Shown: positions 1 through 7,112 of the stretch, in pieces
Position numbering within the stretch: position 1 is the first letter of the stretch
Layout of the letters: every line of letters starts with the position of its first letter
From: Bergeyella zoohelcum
GTDB lineage: Bacteria > Bacteroidota > Bacteroidia > Flavobacteriales > Weeksellaceae
Assembly: GCA_030523905.1 (NCBI GenBank)
Contig: JAUNHO010000015.1
Coordinates: forward strand, 1-12,138
Direction: 5' to 3'
DNA: 12,138 nucleotides
Notes under the pieces: generated by a model
What the model was told of the DNA's origin: nothing
What the model saw: the letters and a program-made list of their open reading frames with translations, nothing else
Database searches by the model: none
Position numbers and translations under genes: made by a program

Positions 1-42
1 CTAAAAGGGGAAATAGTATTGGTAGTGAATAATGTGGAATAA
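1..42 (+). CDS. 3' end of an upstream gene, possibly 16S rRNA methyltransferase RsmI (partial)
   Basis: Frame 1 is open from the first base to a TAA at 40-42 and reads LKGEIVLVVNNVE, the plausible end of a protein. The KGEIVLVV stretch resembles the conserved C-terminal (P/L)(K/R)GE(F/I)(V/T)(I/L)VV motif of RsmI, the 16S rRNA cytidine-1402 2'-O-methyltransferase, but thirteen residues are too few for a firm call. The last residues (NVE) share their coding sequence with an internal stretch of the HEPN gene at 607-616, so the natural end of this gene may have been altered. It lies on the same strand as the toxin-antitoxin pair, 35 bases before its first start codon. It could also be chance coding. 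Confidence 0.3.
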   Translation, partial: LKGEIVLVVNNVE

Positions 43-77
43 TACAAGAAATAACATCGTATTAAAATTAATATAAA

Positions 78-368
78 ATGCTTTCACAACGAGAAATAGA
101 CCTTATTATAGAAACCATGAAACCCTATCATCCAGAAAAGATAGGCGTTTTCGGTTCGTACTCTCGTGGAGAGAATAAAACAGAGAGCGACATTGATATT
201 CTCTACCAGTTCAGTACGCCTATTAGCCTATTTGAAAAGGCAGATTTATTAGAGCGTCTCGAGTCCAAACTCAATAAATCCGTCGATTTGGTTTCAGAGA
301 AATATCTTCATCCTTTCCTTAAAGAATCAATTATTAACGATTTGAAAATTATTTATGACAATAGATAA
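78..368 (+). CDS. mntA: MNT-domain nucleotidyltransferase, antitoxin of a HEPN/MNT pair (MntA-like)
   Basis: This 96-residue protein is a minimal nucleotidyltransferase of the MNT/MntA family. The signature GSx10DxD is present exactly: Gly26-Ser27, ten residues, then Asp38-Ile-Asp40, with the probable third metal ligand Asp70 in SVDLVS. In characterised HEPN/MNT pairs the MntA enzyme uses ATP to transfer AMP units to a tyrosine next to the HEPN active site, which silences the RNase toxin, so all motifs needed for that role are present. The length is normal for the family. The ATG at 78 follows an A/T-rich leader with no Shine-Dalgarno sequence, as is usual in Bacteroidota. Its last 14 bases overlap the start of the HEPN gene, implying coupled translation. 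Function is inferred from motifs and gene order. Confidence 0.9.
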   Translation: MLSQREIDLIIETMKPYHPEKIGVFGSYSRGENKTESDIDILYQFSTPISLFEKADLLERLESKLNKSVDLVSEKYLHPFLKESIINDLKIIYDNR

Positions 369-708
369 AAATTTGCTTCGCTTAAATCATATTTTAGAAT
401 CGATAAGAAGAATTGAAGTCGTAACGGAAAATCTTTCTTATGGAGACTATATCAATGATTGGCAAAAACAGGATATTATTATTAGAAATATGGAAATCAT
501 CGGCGAAGCATCTCGCCAAGTTGATGATGATTTTAAGGCTAAATATCCTGATGTGGAATGGAGACAAGCTACGGCGATGAGGAATTTTCTTATTCACGAA
601 TATTTTAATGTGGAATATGATGAGGTTTGGACGACATTGAAAAAGGATTTACCTCATTTCAAAATTAGAATACAAGAAATATTTAACGATATAAATATAA
701 TTAAATAA
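355..708 (+). CDS. hepT: HEPN-domain RNase toxin (HepT-like, DUF86)
   Basis: This 117-residue helical protein has the HEPN/DUF86 layout. Near its middle is IIIRNMEIIGEASRQV (41-56), the usual DUF86 helix, and the catalytic RX4HXY motif follows at Arg76-His81-Tyr83 (RNFLIHEY). Arg and His form the RNase active site in HepT toxins, and the Tyr is the residue AMPylated by MntA in studied systems. All three are intact, so the toxin looks active rather than decayed. The ATG at 355 lies inside the end of the MNT gene, out of frame, giving a 14-base overlap. Its stop codon lies only five bases before fabG, so transcripts of the pair probably continue into fabG. The order here is antitoxin first, toxin second. 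Confidence 0.9.
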   Translation: MTIDKNLLRLNHILESIRRIEVVTENLSYGDYINDWQKQDIIIRNMEIIGEASRQVDDDFKAKYPDVEWRQATAMRNFLIHEYFNVEYDEVWTTLKKDLPHFKIRIQEIFNDINIIK

Positions 709-713
709 AAACA

Positions 714-1457
714 ATGAAACAACTAGAAGGAAAAGTTGCCATTATCACAGGGGCAACGAGGGGTATCGGTAGAGGGATTGCCGAGATTTTTGCCAAAGAA
801 GGTGCTAAAATCGCATTCACCTATGCAGGGTCGGTAGATAAAGCAAAGGCATTGGAGGAAGAGCTTTCAAAGATTACACAAGTGAAAGGCTTCCAGTCGG
901 ACGCTTCGGATTTTGATGCCGCACAGAAACTCGTAGATGAGGTATTGGCAGAGTTTGGCTCGGTGGATATTTTGGTTAATAATGCAGGTATTACCAAGGA
1001 TAATCTGATGCTGAGAATGAGCAAAGAGGACTGGGATACCATCATTAAAGTAAATTTGGACTCGGTATTCAACCTTACCAAAGCCGTGATAAAACCAATG
1101 ATGAAAGCCAAGGCAGGTTCCATCATCAATATGACTTCCGTAGTCGGCGTGAAGGGCAATGCAGGACAGGCGAATTATGCAGCTTCCAAGGCAGGAGTGA
1201 TAGGCTTCACCAAATCCATAGCGTTGGAATTAGGTTCTAGAAATATCCGTTGCAACGCCATCGCACCAGGTTTTATAGAAACGGAAATGACGGCCGTTCT
1301 AGATGAAAAAGTAGTACAAGGCTGGAGAGATGCTATCCCACTAAAACGAGGCGGACAACCAGAAGATGTAGCGAACGCTTGTGTATTTTTAGCAAGTGAA
1401 AAATCGGCGTACATCACAGGGCAAGTCCTCAATGTAGATGGCGGAATGCTAACATAA
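714..1457 (+). CDS. fabG: 3-oxoacyl-[acyl-carrier-protein] reductase FabG
   Basis: FabG is the NADPH-dependent reductase that converts 3-oxoacyl-ACP to 3-hydroxyacyl-ACP in type II fatty-acid synthesis in the cytoplasm. The 247-residue length is typical. It shows the classical short-chain dehydrogenase plan: the cofactor loop TGATRGIG at 12-19, NNAG at 89-92, the structural Asn114, the catalytic Ser142, Tyr155 and Lys159 (YAASK), and the PG turn at 185-186. The C-terminal pattern ITGQVLNVDGG (234-244) is characteristic of FabG. The start follows an A-rich leader. The gene begins five bases after the HEPN toxin stop and ends at a shared bidirectional terminator. I see no separate promoter box in the five-base gap; one inside the HEPN gene is possible. 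Another short-chain dehydrogenase specificity is possible but less likely. Confidence 0.92.
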   Translation: MKQLEGKVAIITGATRGIGRGIAEIFAKEGAKIAFTYAGSVDKAKALEEELSKITQVKGFQSDASDFDAAQKLVDEVLAEFGSVDILVNNAGITKDNLMLRMSKEDWDTIIKVNLDSVFNLTKAVIKPMMKAKAGSIINMTSVVGVKGNAGQANYAASKAGVIGFTKSIALELGSRNIRCNAIAPGFIETEMTAVLDEKVVQGWRDAIPLKRGGQPEDVANACVFLASEKSAYITGQVLNVDGGMLT

Positions 1458-1476
1458 TTAACCTTTCTAAATACAT

Positions 1477-1506
1477 AAAAAACCCTCTAATTATGGAGGG
1501 TTTTTG
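1477..1506. terminator. Bidirectional rho-independent terminator between fabG and the DUF2797 gene
   Basis: The stem pairs CCCTC (1483-1487) with GAGGG (1496-1500) around an A/T loop, with an A-run before it (1477-1482) and a T-run after it (1501-1505). The run of A on one side and T on the other lets it work in both directions, which fits two convergent genes ending 20 bases upstream and 9 bases downstream. Confidence 0.88.
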
Positions 1507-1514
1507 GCTTTTTT

Positions 1515-2309
1515 CTAGTTTGTTTCTAGTTCTATCACATAACCTTCGTGGCTACGGAGATTGATGACGCTGCCATCTTCAAAGGCGAGATATTGCCCTT
1601 TTATTCCTTTGATTATTCCTGAAAATTCTGGTTGTTTATCCAATGAAACAGAGCTGATTTTTTCTGGTGCTTGGTACGGGTAATCTAGTCTTACCATCTC
1701 GGCATCATCTCTGTAAAACTGCTGAAAATCAGCGGGGAAATATTGTTTTATTTTATCTCGGTATTCCGCTAGGTTGATTTCATCTTCGTACTCGTGTTGT
1801 AGCATTTTTCGCCAGTTGGTTTTATCTGCTAGATGCTCTTTTAGGGCTACCTCTATCATTCCTGCCTCGTAGCGATTGGTAGTTTTGGCAATTGGCAGGG
1901 CAAAGGTCGCACCTTGGTCTATCCACCGCGTTGGGACTTGTGTTTCTCGCGTTACGCCCACTTTTACATCACCCGTGTAGGATAAATAAACGATGTGCGG
2001 CTGTAGTTGTATCTGTTGCTCTACTGCTAAATCCCGTTCGGCAATGCCTAAATGAGCCGTGGAAAGCTCTGGGCGAATGATGGTTTCGCTGGCATAAGGA
2101 CTCTTAAAAAAACATTTTTTGCAGAAGCCCATTCGGAATATTTTTTCATCACTTCCGCACTCAATACATTGGTAACCAGTATGTTTTATACTGATATTTT
2201 TGCCAATAATCTGATTAACATTAATTAAATCATTAGAAAGATTGAGATAATATTGAATCGGCTCTCCGAGTTCGGTTACCATTTTTTTTATTTGTCCGCT
2301 GAATTTCAT
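1515..2309 (-). CDS. DUF2797 protein with a zinc ribbon and a possible GIY-YIG-like core
   Basis: This 264-residue protein matches my recollection of the DUF2797 family, which has no firm function. An N-terminal zinc-binding knuckle is visible as Cys48-x2-Cys51 and Cys63-x2-Cys66. Further on, VYLSYTGDVKVGVTR (107-121) followed by RWIDQGA (128-134) resembles the small-sheet core and Arg of GIY-YIG-type nuclease folds, with a conserved-looking Glu148 in RYEAGMIE. That link is my inference from the pattern only. The C-terminal part (231-264) reads like a small beta-barrel. No signal peptide or membrane segment is seen. The ATG at 2309 lies 20 bases downstream of a near-consensus -7 box on the minus strand. 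The gene is transcribed divergently from the epimerase gene. Confidence 0.75.
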   Translation of the reverse strand: MKFSGQIKKMVTELGEPIQYYLNLSNDLINVNQIIGKNISIKHTGYQCIECGSDEKIFRMGFCKKCFFKSPYASETIIRPELSTAHLGIAERDLAVEQQIQLQPHIVYLSYTGDVKVGVTRETQVPTRWIDQGATFALPIAKTTNRYEAGMIEVALKEHLADKTNWRKMLQHEYEDEINLAEYRDKIKQYFPADFQQFYRDDAEMVRLDYPYQAPEKISSVSLDKQPEFSGIIKGIKGQYLAFEDGSVINLRSHEGYVIELETN

Positions 2310-2329
2310 TCTTGTCCGAAAATTTTCAG

Positions 2330-2337
2330 CGAAAGTA
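2330..2337 (-). promoter_or_regulatory. Probable promoter -7 box for the DUF2797 gene
   Basis: On the minus strand this reads TACTTTCG, one mismatch from the Bacteroidota -7 consensus TAnnTTTG, and it sits 20 bases before the ATG at 2309. No clear -33 TTTG is seen. Confidence 0.45.
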
Positions 2338-2396
2338 AGGAATATTTTTGAGGAAATACAAAAAAATGATTTTTATAATAATTCAACTAAATTTCT

Positions 2397-2404
2397 TACT
2401 TTTG
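2397..2404 (+). promoter_or_regulatory. Promoter -7 box for the epimerase gene
   Basis: TACTTTTG is an exact match to the Bacteroidota -7 consensus TAnnTTTG. A T-run at 2370-2374 is a weak candidate for the -33 element. Transcription would start near 2411, upstream of the ATG at 2423 but downstream of the alternative TTG at 2348. This supports the shorter protein. Confidence 0.65.
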
Positions 2405-2422
2405 CTACTCAAAACTTCACAG

Positions 2423-3445
2423 ATGAAATATCTTGTTACGGGCGGGAGCGGTTTCATAGGCTCTCATTTGGTAGAGCAACTTTTGAAAAACGGACATTCT
2501 GTCATTAATATTGACAATTTTGATGATTTTTATCATTATCAGATTAAAATAAAAAATTCGTTGCAGAGCGTAGGCTTGTCGGCAGATTTTAGTTTTTCGG
2601 ACAAAGAAACAGATATTGCCCACTTGCAAAAACTTACGCAATCGGAGACTTACCAACTTTATTATCAAGACATTAGAGAGATAGAGGGTTTGCGAAAAAT
2701 CTTCCAAAATCATCAAGTAGATATGGTGATTCACTTGGCGGCGTTGGCGGGTGTGCGTCCGTCTATTGAGCGTCCGCTGGACTATGCCGATGTCAATATC
2801 AAAGGCTCTATGCACCTTTGGGAATTGTGCAAGGATTTCGGCGTGAAGAAGTTTGTTTGTGCTTCATCTTCAAGCGTTTATGGTAATAATGAAAAAATCC
2901 CTTTTGCCGAAACCGACAATGTAGATAGACCGATTTCCCCATATGCCGCAACCAAAAAATGTGGCGAAATCTTGGGGCATACTTACCACCATTTGTATGG
3001 ATTGGATATGATTCAGCTGAGGTTTTTCACCGTGTATGGAGAAAGGCAACGCCCTGATTTAGCGATACATAAATTCACGAAAATCATTCACGAAAACGGC
3101 GAAATCCCGTTCTACGGCGATGGTTCTACTGCCAGAGATTATACTTATATAGAGGATATTATTGATGGGATTTTGAAATCCATTCTCTATTTGGAGCAAA
3201 ATAATGGCGTTTATGAAATTATTAATCTCGGTGAAAGTGAGGTGATTAACCTTAACGAAATGCTTTCTACCATAGAAAACGAGCTGGGCAAAGTAGCGAA
3301 CAAAAAAATGCTACCAATGCAGGCGGGCGATGTGCAGAAAACCAATGCCGATATTACCAAAGCCAAAACTTTAATCGGTTATCAGCCTAAAACACACTTC
3401 CAAAATGGCATAAAAAAATTTGTGGAATGGTTTTTGAGAAACTGA
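2423..3445 (+). CDS. NAD-dependent nucleotide-sugar epimerase (UDP-glucuronate 4-epimerase-like)
   Basis: This is an extended short-chain dehydrogenase of 340 residues, the usual length for UDP-sugar 4-epimerases. The NAD loop GGSGFIGSH is at residues 7-15, the catalytic Ser cluster SSSSVYG at 148-154, and the catalytic Tyr174 and Lys178 in YAATK. AALAGVRPSIERP (106-118) and RPDLAIHKF (210-218) are typical of the UDP-glucuronate 4-epimerase (CapI) branch, although UDP-GlcNAc or related substrates cannot be excluded. Such enzymes supply precursors for capsule, O-antigen or other surface sugars. I choose the ATG at 2423: an in-frame TTG at 2348 would add 25 hydrophobic residues before the Rossmann strand but lies upstream of the predicted promoter. 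No other polysaccharide genes are nearby, so it stands alone here. Confidence 0.85.
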   Translation: MKYLVTGGSGFIGSHLVEQLLKNGHSVINIDNFDDFYHYQIKIKNSLQSVGLSADFSFSDKETDIAHLQKLTQSETYQLYYQDIREIEGLRKIFQNHQVDMVIHLAALAGVRPSIERPLDYADVNIKGSMHLWELCKDFGVKKFVCASSSSVYGNNEKIPFAETDNVDRPISPYAATKKCGEILGHTYHHLYGLDMIQLRFFTVYGERQRPDLAIHKFTKIIHENGEIPFYGDGSTARDYTYIEDIIDGILKSILYLEQNNGVYEIINLGESEVINLNEMLSTIENELGKVANKKMLPMQAGDVQKTNADITKAKTLIGYQPKTHFQNGIKKFVEWFLRN

Positions 3446-3523
3446 AACAAGAAAAATCATCAGCATTAAAAGAAATTATTTGAAAATCAGAGATAAAAAC
3501 CTTTATTTTATCATCTAATTTTT

Positions 3524-3531
3524 TACTTTTG
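3524..3531 (+). promoter_or_regulatory. Promoter -7 box for the DUF2795 gene (and possibly secA)
   Basis: TACTTTTG is an exact match to TAnnTTTG, 29 bases before the ATG at 3561. A weak -33 candidate, TTTA, lies at 3502-3505 with an 18-base spacer. Confidence 0.65.
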
Positions 3532-3560
3532 CAGAAATTAAAATAAAAACAACAAAAGAT

Positions 3561-3782
3561 ATGTACTGGACATTAGAATTAGCTTCGTATTTGAGTGATG
3601 CTCCTTGGCCAATGACTAAGGCAGAATTGATAGACTATGCCATCAGAACGGGGGCTCCTATGGAAGTGGTAGAAAACCTACAAGCCATTGAAGATGAGGG
3701 AGAAATCTACGAAAGTATAGAAGAGGTTTGGAGCGATTATCCTACCGATGAAGATTTCCTTTGGAACGAAGACGAGTATTAA
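3561..3782 (+). CDS. Small acidic DUF2795 protein
   Basis: This 73-residue protein belongs to the DUF2795 type widespread in Bacteroidota, recognised from the pattern MYWTLELASYLSDAPWP and a C-terminus ending in WNEDEY. The first half, with PMTKAELIDYAIRTGAP (18-34), looks like a small helical domain. The second half is strongly acidic, with many Glu and Asp from residue 44 onward. There is no signal peptide or membrane segment, so it is probably cytosolic. The function is unknown; the acidic tail would suit binding to a basic protein or nucleic-acid-binding partner, but that is only a guess. It has its own promoter and precedes secA by 81 bases on the same strand, so the two may share a transcript. 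Confidence 0.85.
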   Translation: MYWTLELASYLSDAPWPMTKAELIDYAIRTGAPMEVVENLQAIEDEGEIYESIEEVWSDYPTDEDFLWNEDEY

Positions 3783-3863
3783 AAAAATAACAATCATACA
3801 GCGAAAAGACGAAATGCTTTTTGCTGAATTTTAACCCCAAAACGCTTTACGCAATTCGCAATT

Positions 3864-6800
3864 ATGAGTTTTTTAGACAGGATTCTTAAAGGTTTTTTAG
3901 GCGATAAAAATGCAAAAGACCTAAAAGAAGTAAAAAAAGTAGTAGCCAAAATAAAAGCCGTAGAACCACAGATAGCAGAGCTTTCTGATGATGGTTTGAG
4001 GCAGAAAACCCACGAGTTTAAACAAAAACTAAAAGATGCTACTGCCACTATTTCTACACAGATAGAGCAGATAAAAGAGCAGATACAGACTACAACGAAC
4101 ATCGACGAGAAAGAGGCTCTCTTTGGTAAGATAGAAGCATTGAAAAAAGATGCCTACCAGATAGAGGAGAAAATCCTTACCGATATTTTGCCAGAGGCTT
4201 TCGCTTTGGTGAAGGAAACTGCTAAAAGATGGGCTCATAATGGCGAAATCCGTGTGAAAGCTACCGACTGGGATAGAGACCTAGCAGCAACCAAAGACTT
4301 CGTAGAAATACAGGGCGAAGATGCCGTTTGGAAAAACAGATGGAACGCCTTCGGTACCGATGTGGTTTGGGATATGGTGCATTACGATGTGCAGTTCATC
4401 GGTGGGGTGGTGCTACACAGCGGTAAAATTGCCGAAATGCAAACAGGGGAAGGGAAAACCCTCGTGGGGACGCTTCCTATCTACCTTAATGCCTTGCCAG
4501 GGCGTGGTGTCCATGTCGTAACCGTGAATGATTATTTGGCAAAAAGAGACTCCGCTTGGATGGGGCCTTTGTACCAGTTCCACGGTATGTCTATAGATTG
4601 TATCGATACGCATCAGCCTAATTCTGATGGAAGAAGAAAGGCGTACAATGCCGATATTACCTACGGAACAAATAACGAGTTCGGCTTTGATTATTTAAGG
4701 GATAATATGGTGGCTTCTCCGTCCGAATTGGTACAGAGAGAGCTTAATTTTGCCATAGTAGATGAGGTAGATTCCGTCTTGGTAGATGATGCCAGAACCC
4801 CGCTCATTATCTCTGGACCAGTGCCACAAGGCGATAGACAGGAGTTTGATGTATTAAAACCTTCTATTGACAGAATTGTGGAGGTTCAGAAGAAAACTGT
4901 TTCGCAGATTTTTAACGAGGCAAAAAAACTCATCGCTGCTGGGAATACCAAAGATGGTGGCTTTAAGTTGTTACAAGCGCATAGAGGTCTGCCAAAGTCT
5001 CGTCCGCTCATCAAATTCCTTTCCGAAACAGGAAACAAAGCCCTTCTACAAAAGGTAGAGGCTCAGTATATGCAAGACAACAATCGTGATATGCCGATTG
5101 TGGATAAGGACTTGTATTTCGTAATTGATGAAAAAAATAACCAAATAGACCTTACCGATAAAGGGGTAGAGTATATGTCGCAAGGCAATGATGATAAGGA
5201 TTTCTTCGTGCTTCAAGACATCGCTACCGAAATCGCAGAATTAGAGGCGAAAAATCTTTCAAAAGAAGAAGAATTTGCAGCAAAAGAAGAATTATTTAGA
5301 AATTTTGCTGAAAAATCCGAACGCATTCACACAATGAATCAGCTTCTGAAAGCCTATACATTGTTTGAGAAAGATGACCAATATGTGGTAATGGACGGAG
5401 AGGTGAAAATCGTAGATGAGCAAACTGGGCGTATTATGGATGGTCGCCGTTATTCAGATGGGCTTCATCAGGCGATTGAGGCAAAAGAAAATGTGAAAAT
5501 TGAGGCCGCTACGCAGACTTTTGCTACCATTACCCTTCAAAATTATTTCCGTATGTACAACAAGCTCGGCGGTATGACGGGAACAGCGGAAACAGAGGCA
5601 GGTGAGTTCTGGGAAATCTACAAACTAGATGTAGTGGTAATCCCTACCAACCGACCAATTTTGAGAGATGATAGACACGATTTAGTCTATAAAACCAACC
5701 GAGAAAAATACAATGCGGTAATAGAGGAAGTGGAAAAACTGACCGCCGCTGGAAGACCCGTTTTGGTGGGGACGACTTCGGTGGAAATCTCACAATTGCT
5801 ATCAAGAGCATTGAGTTTGAGAAAAATTCCGCACCAAGTTTTGAACGCGAAACTTCACAAAAAGGAAGCGGAAATTGTAGCCGAAGCAGGAAGACCAGGG
5901 CAGGTAACCATCGCAACCAATATGGCAGGGCGTGGTACGGATATTAAATTGTCCAAGGAGGTGAAAGATGCAGGTGGTCTGGCGATTATCGGTACAGAAA
6001 GACACGATTCTCGCCGTGTGGATAGACAGCTTCGTGGTCGTGCGGGTCGTCAGGGAGATCCAGGTAGTTCGCAGTTTTATGTTTCCTTGGAAGACAATCT
6101 GATGCGTCTTTTCGGCTCGGAGAGAATTGCAAAAATGATGGACAGATTGGGGCATAAAGAAGGCGAGGTTATCCAGCATTCTATGATTACAAAATCCATT
6201 GAAAGAGCCCAGAAAAAGGTAGAAGAAAACAATTTCGGTATCCGTAAGAGACTCTTGGAATATGATGATGTGATGAACAAACAGCGTGATGTAATCTACA
6301 AAAAGAGAAAGAACGCCTTGTTTGGAGACCACTTGAAATATGATATTACGAATATGATTTATGATGTGGCTCAGTCCATTGTCAATCAAGGGAAATTAGA
6401 GGGAGATTATAAAGATTTTGAGTACGAAATTATCAAAAACTTTACGATGGAATCCCCTGTTTCTGAACAAGATTTCAAGAACAAAAGCGTACAAGAGCTT
6501 ACGGAAATTGTATTCAAAGCGGCAGAAGACGACTATAAACAAAGGCTTGAACTAATGAAAGAAAAAGCCTTCCCAATTATAGAAAATGTGTATAATACAC
6601 AAGGGGCAATGTTTAGAATGATACAAGTGCCTTTCACCGATGGAACAAAGACAATGACCATTGTAACCGATTTGAAAGAAGCGTATGATACTAAATGCCA
6701 GAGTCTTGTGGATAATTTTGAGAAAAACATCACGCTTTCCATCATAGATGATAACTGGAAAATGCACCTTCGTGAGATGGACGACCTCAGACGCTCTTCA

Positions 6801-6935
6801 CAGGGAGCAGTATATGAGCAGAAAGACCCACTCATTATCTATAAACAAGAGTCTTTCCATCTATTCAGTGAAATGGTGGATAAAATCAATAAAGAGACGA
6901 TTTCATTCCTTTACAGAGGAGAAATCCCAGCATAA
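3864..6935 (+). CDS. secA: Preprotein translocase ATPase subunit SecA
   Basis: SecA is the ATPase that drives unfolded preproteins through the SecYEG channel. All motor motifs are visible in the 1023 residues: Walker A TGEGKT (194-199, Lys198), Walker B DEVD (300-303), MTGTAETEA (571-579), and the motif VI region with QLRGRAGRQGDPG (722-734). The helical scaffold and wing follow to the end. Compared with the roughly 900-residue E. coli protein there are two insertions: a charged helical one at about 50-105, and extra sequence within about 340-475. Both are features I associate with Bacteroidota SecA. The protein stops at LYRGEIPA, without the usual C-terminal linker and the Cys-rich zinc site for SecB binding. 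The ATG at 3864 gives the standard N-terminal amphipathic helix. A hairpin terminator follows. Confidence 0.98.
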   Translation: MSFLDRILKGFLGDKNAKDLKEVKKVVAKIKAVEPQIAELSDDGLRQKTHEFKQKLKDATATISTQIEQIKEQIQTTTNIDEKEALFGKIEALKKDAYQIEEKILTDILPEAFALVKETAKRWAHNGEIRVKATDWDRDLAATKDFVEIQGEDAVWKNRWNAFGTDVVWDMVHYDVQFIGGVVLHSGKIAEMQTGEGKTLVGTLPIYLNALPGRGVHVVTVNDYLAKRDSAWMGPLYQFHGMSIDCIDTHQPNSDGRRKAYNADITYGTNNEFGFDYLRDNMVASPSELVQRELNFAIVDEVDSVLVDDARTPLIISGPVPQGDRQEFDVLKPSIDRIVEVQKKTVSQIFNEAKKLIAAGNTKDGGFKLLQAHRGLPKSRPLIKFLSETGNKALLQKVEAQYMQDNNRDMPIVDKDLYFVIDEKNNQIDLTDKGVEYMSQGNDDKDFFVLQDIATEIAELEAKNLSKEEEFAAKEELFRNFAEKSERIHTMNQLLKAYTLFEKDDQYVVMDGEVKIVDEQTGRIMDGRRYSDGLHQAIEAKENVKIEAATQTFATITLQNYFRMYNKLGGMTGTAETEAGEFWEIYKLDVVVIPTNRPILRDDRHDLVYKTNREKYNAVIEEVEKLTAAGRPVLVGTTSVEISQLLSRALSLRKIPHQVLNAKLHKKEAEIVAEAGRPGQVTIATNMAGRGTDIKLSKEVKDAGGLAIIGTERHDSRRVDRQLRGRAGRQGDPGSSQFYVSLEDNLMRLFGSERIAKMMDRLGHKEGEVIQHSMITKSIERAQKKVEENNFGIRKRLLEYDDVMNKQRDVIYKKRKNALFGDHLKYDITNMIYDVAQSIVNQGKLEGDYKDFEYEIIKNFTMESPVSEQDFKNKSVQELTEIVFKAAEDDYKQRLELMKEKAFPIIENVYNTQGAMFRMIQVPFTDGTKTMTIVTDLKEAYDTKCQSLVDNFEKNITLSIIDDNWKMHLREMDDLRRSSQGAVYEQKDPLIIYKQESFHLFSEMVDKINKETISFLYRGEIPA

Positions 6936-6957
6936 TTTTAGATTAAATATTCTCATT

Positions 6958-6995
6958 AATCCGTTTTACAAATCTAGTAAAGCGGATTTTTTTGT
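6958..6995 (+). terminator. Rho-independent terminator after secA
   Basis: A 12-base arm (6958-6969, AATCCGTTTTAC) pairs with 6977-6988 (GTAAAGCGGATT), with one G-U wobble and a 7-base loop. A T-run follows at 6987-6993. The hairpin begins 23 bases after the secA stop codon. Confidence 0.9.
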
Positions 6996-7080
6996 CTTTA
7001 TTCCCTAATGAATTAATTCAAAAAAATATGATTTTCGTTATCTAATTCAAATTTTATTCCCTTTGAATTGTTTTTTTTAT

Positions 7081-7088
7081 TACCTTTA
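7081..7088 (+). promoter_or_regulatory. Possible promoter -7 box for the ROK kinase gene
   Basis: TACCTTTA is one mismatch from TAnnTTTG and lies 25 bases before the ATG at 7113. A TTTG at 7062-7065 could be the -33 element, but the 15-base spacer is short. It follows the secA terminator, so a promoter is expected somewhere in this gap. Confidence 0.35.
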
Positions 7089-7112
7089 TACTTTCAAATT
7101 TTATAAGAAATA

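Noticed and set aside
14..21. TAGTATTG as a promoter box for the toxin-antitoxin pair
   Set aside because: It has a mismatch in the important TTTG half, lies inside the probable end of the upstream gene and has no -33 partner in view.
2348..2422. N-terminal extension of the epimerase from a TTG codon, giving a hydrophobic leader
   Set aside because: The Rossmann strand MKYLVTGGSGFIG starts naturally at the ATG at 2423, and an exact -7 promoter box at 2397-2404 lies inside the extension, so transcripts from that promoter would not contain it.
3491..3511. Possible A/T hairpin (GATAAAA / TTTTATC) after the epimerase gene as a terminator
   Set aside because: The stem is only 7 bp with a single G-C pair, lacks a T-tail after it and overlaps the region expected to hold the DUF2795 promoter.
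3839..3866. Short repeat GCAATTCGCAATT before secA as a regulatory element
   Set aside because: Two 6-base units in a short A/T-rich leader are too little to separate from chance.
5802..6389. 195-codon minus-strand open frame inside secA
   Set aside because: It is antisense to conserved SecA motor motifs and shows no family features of its own.
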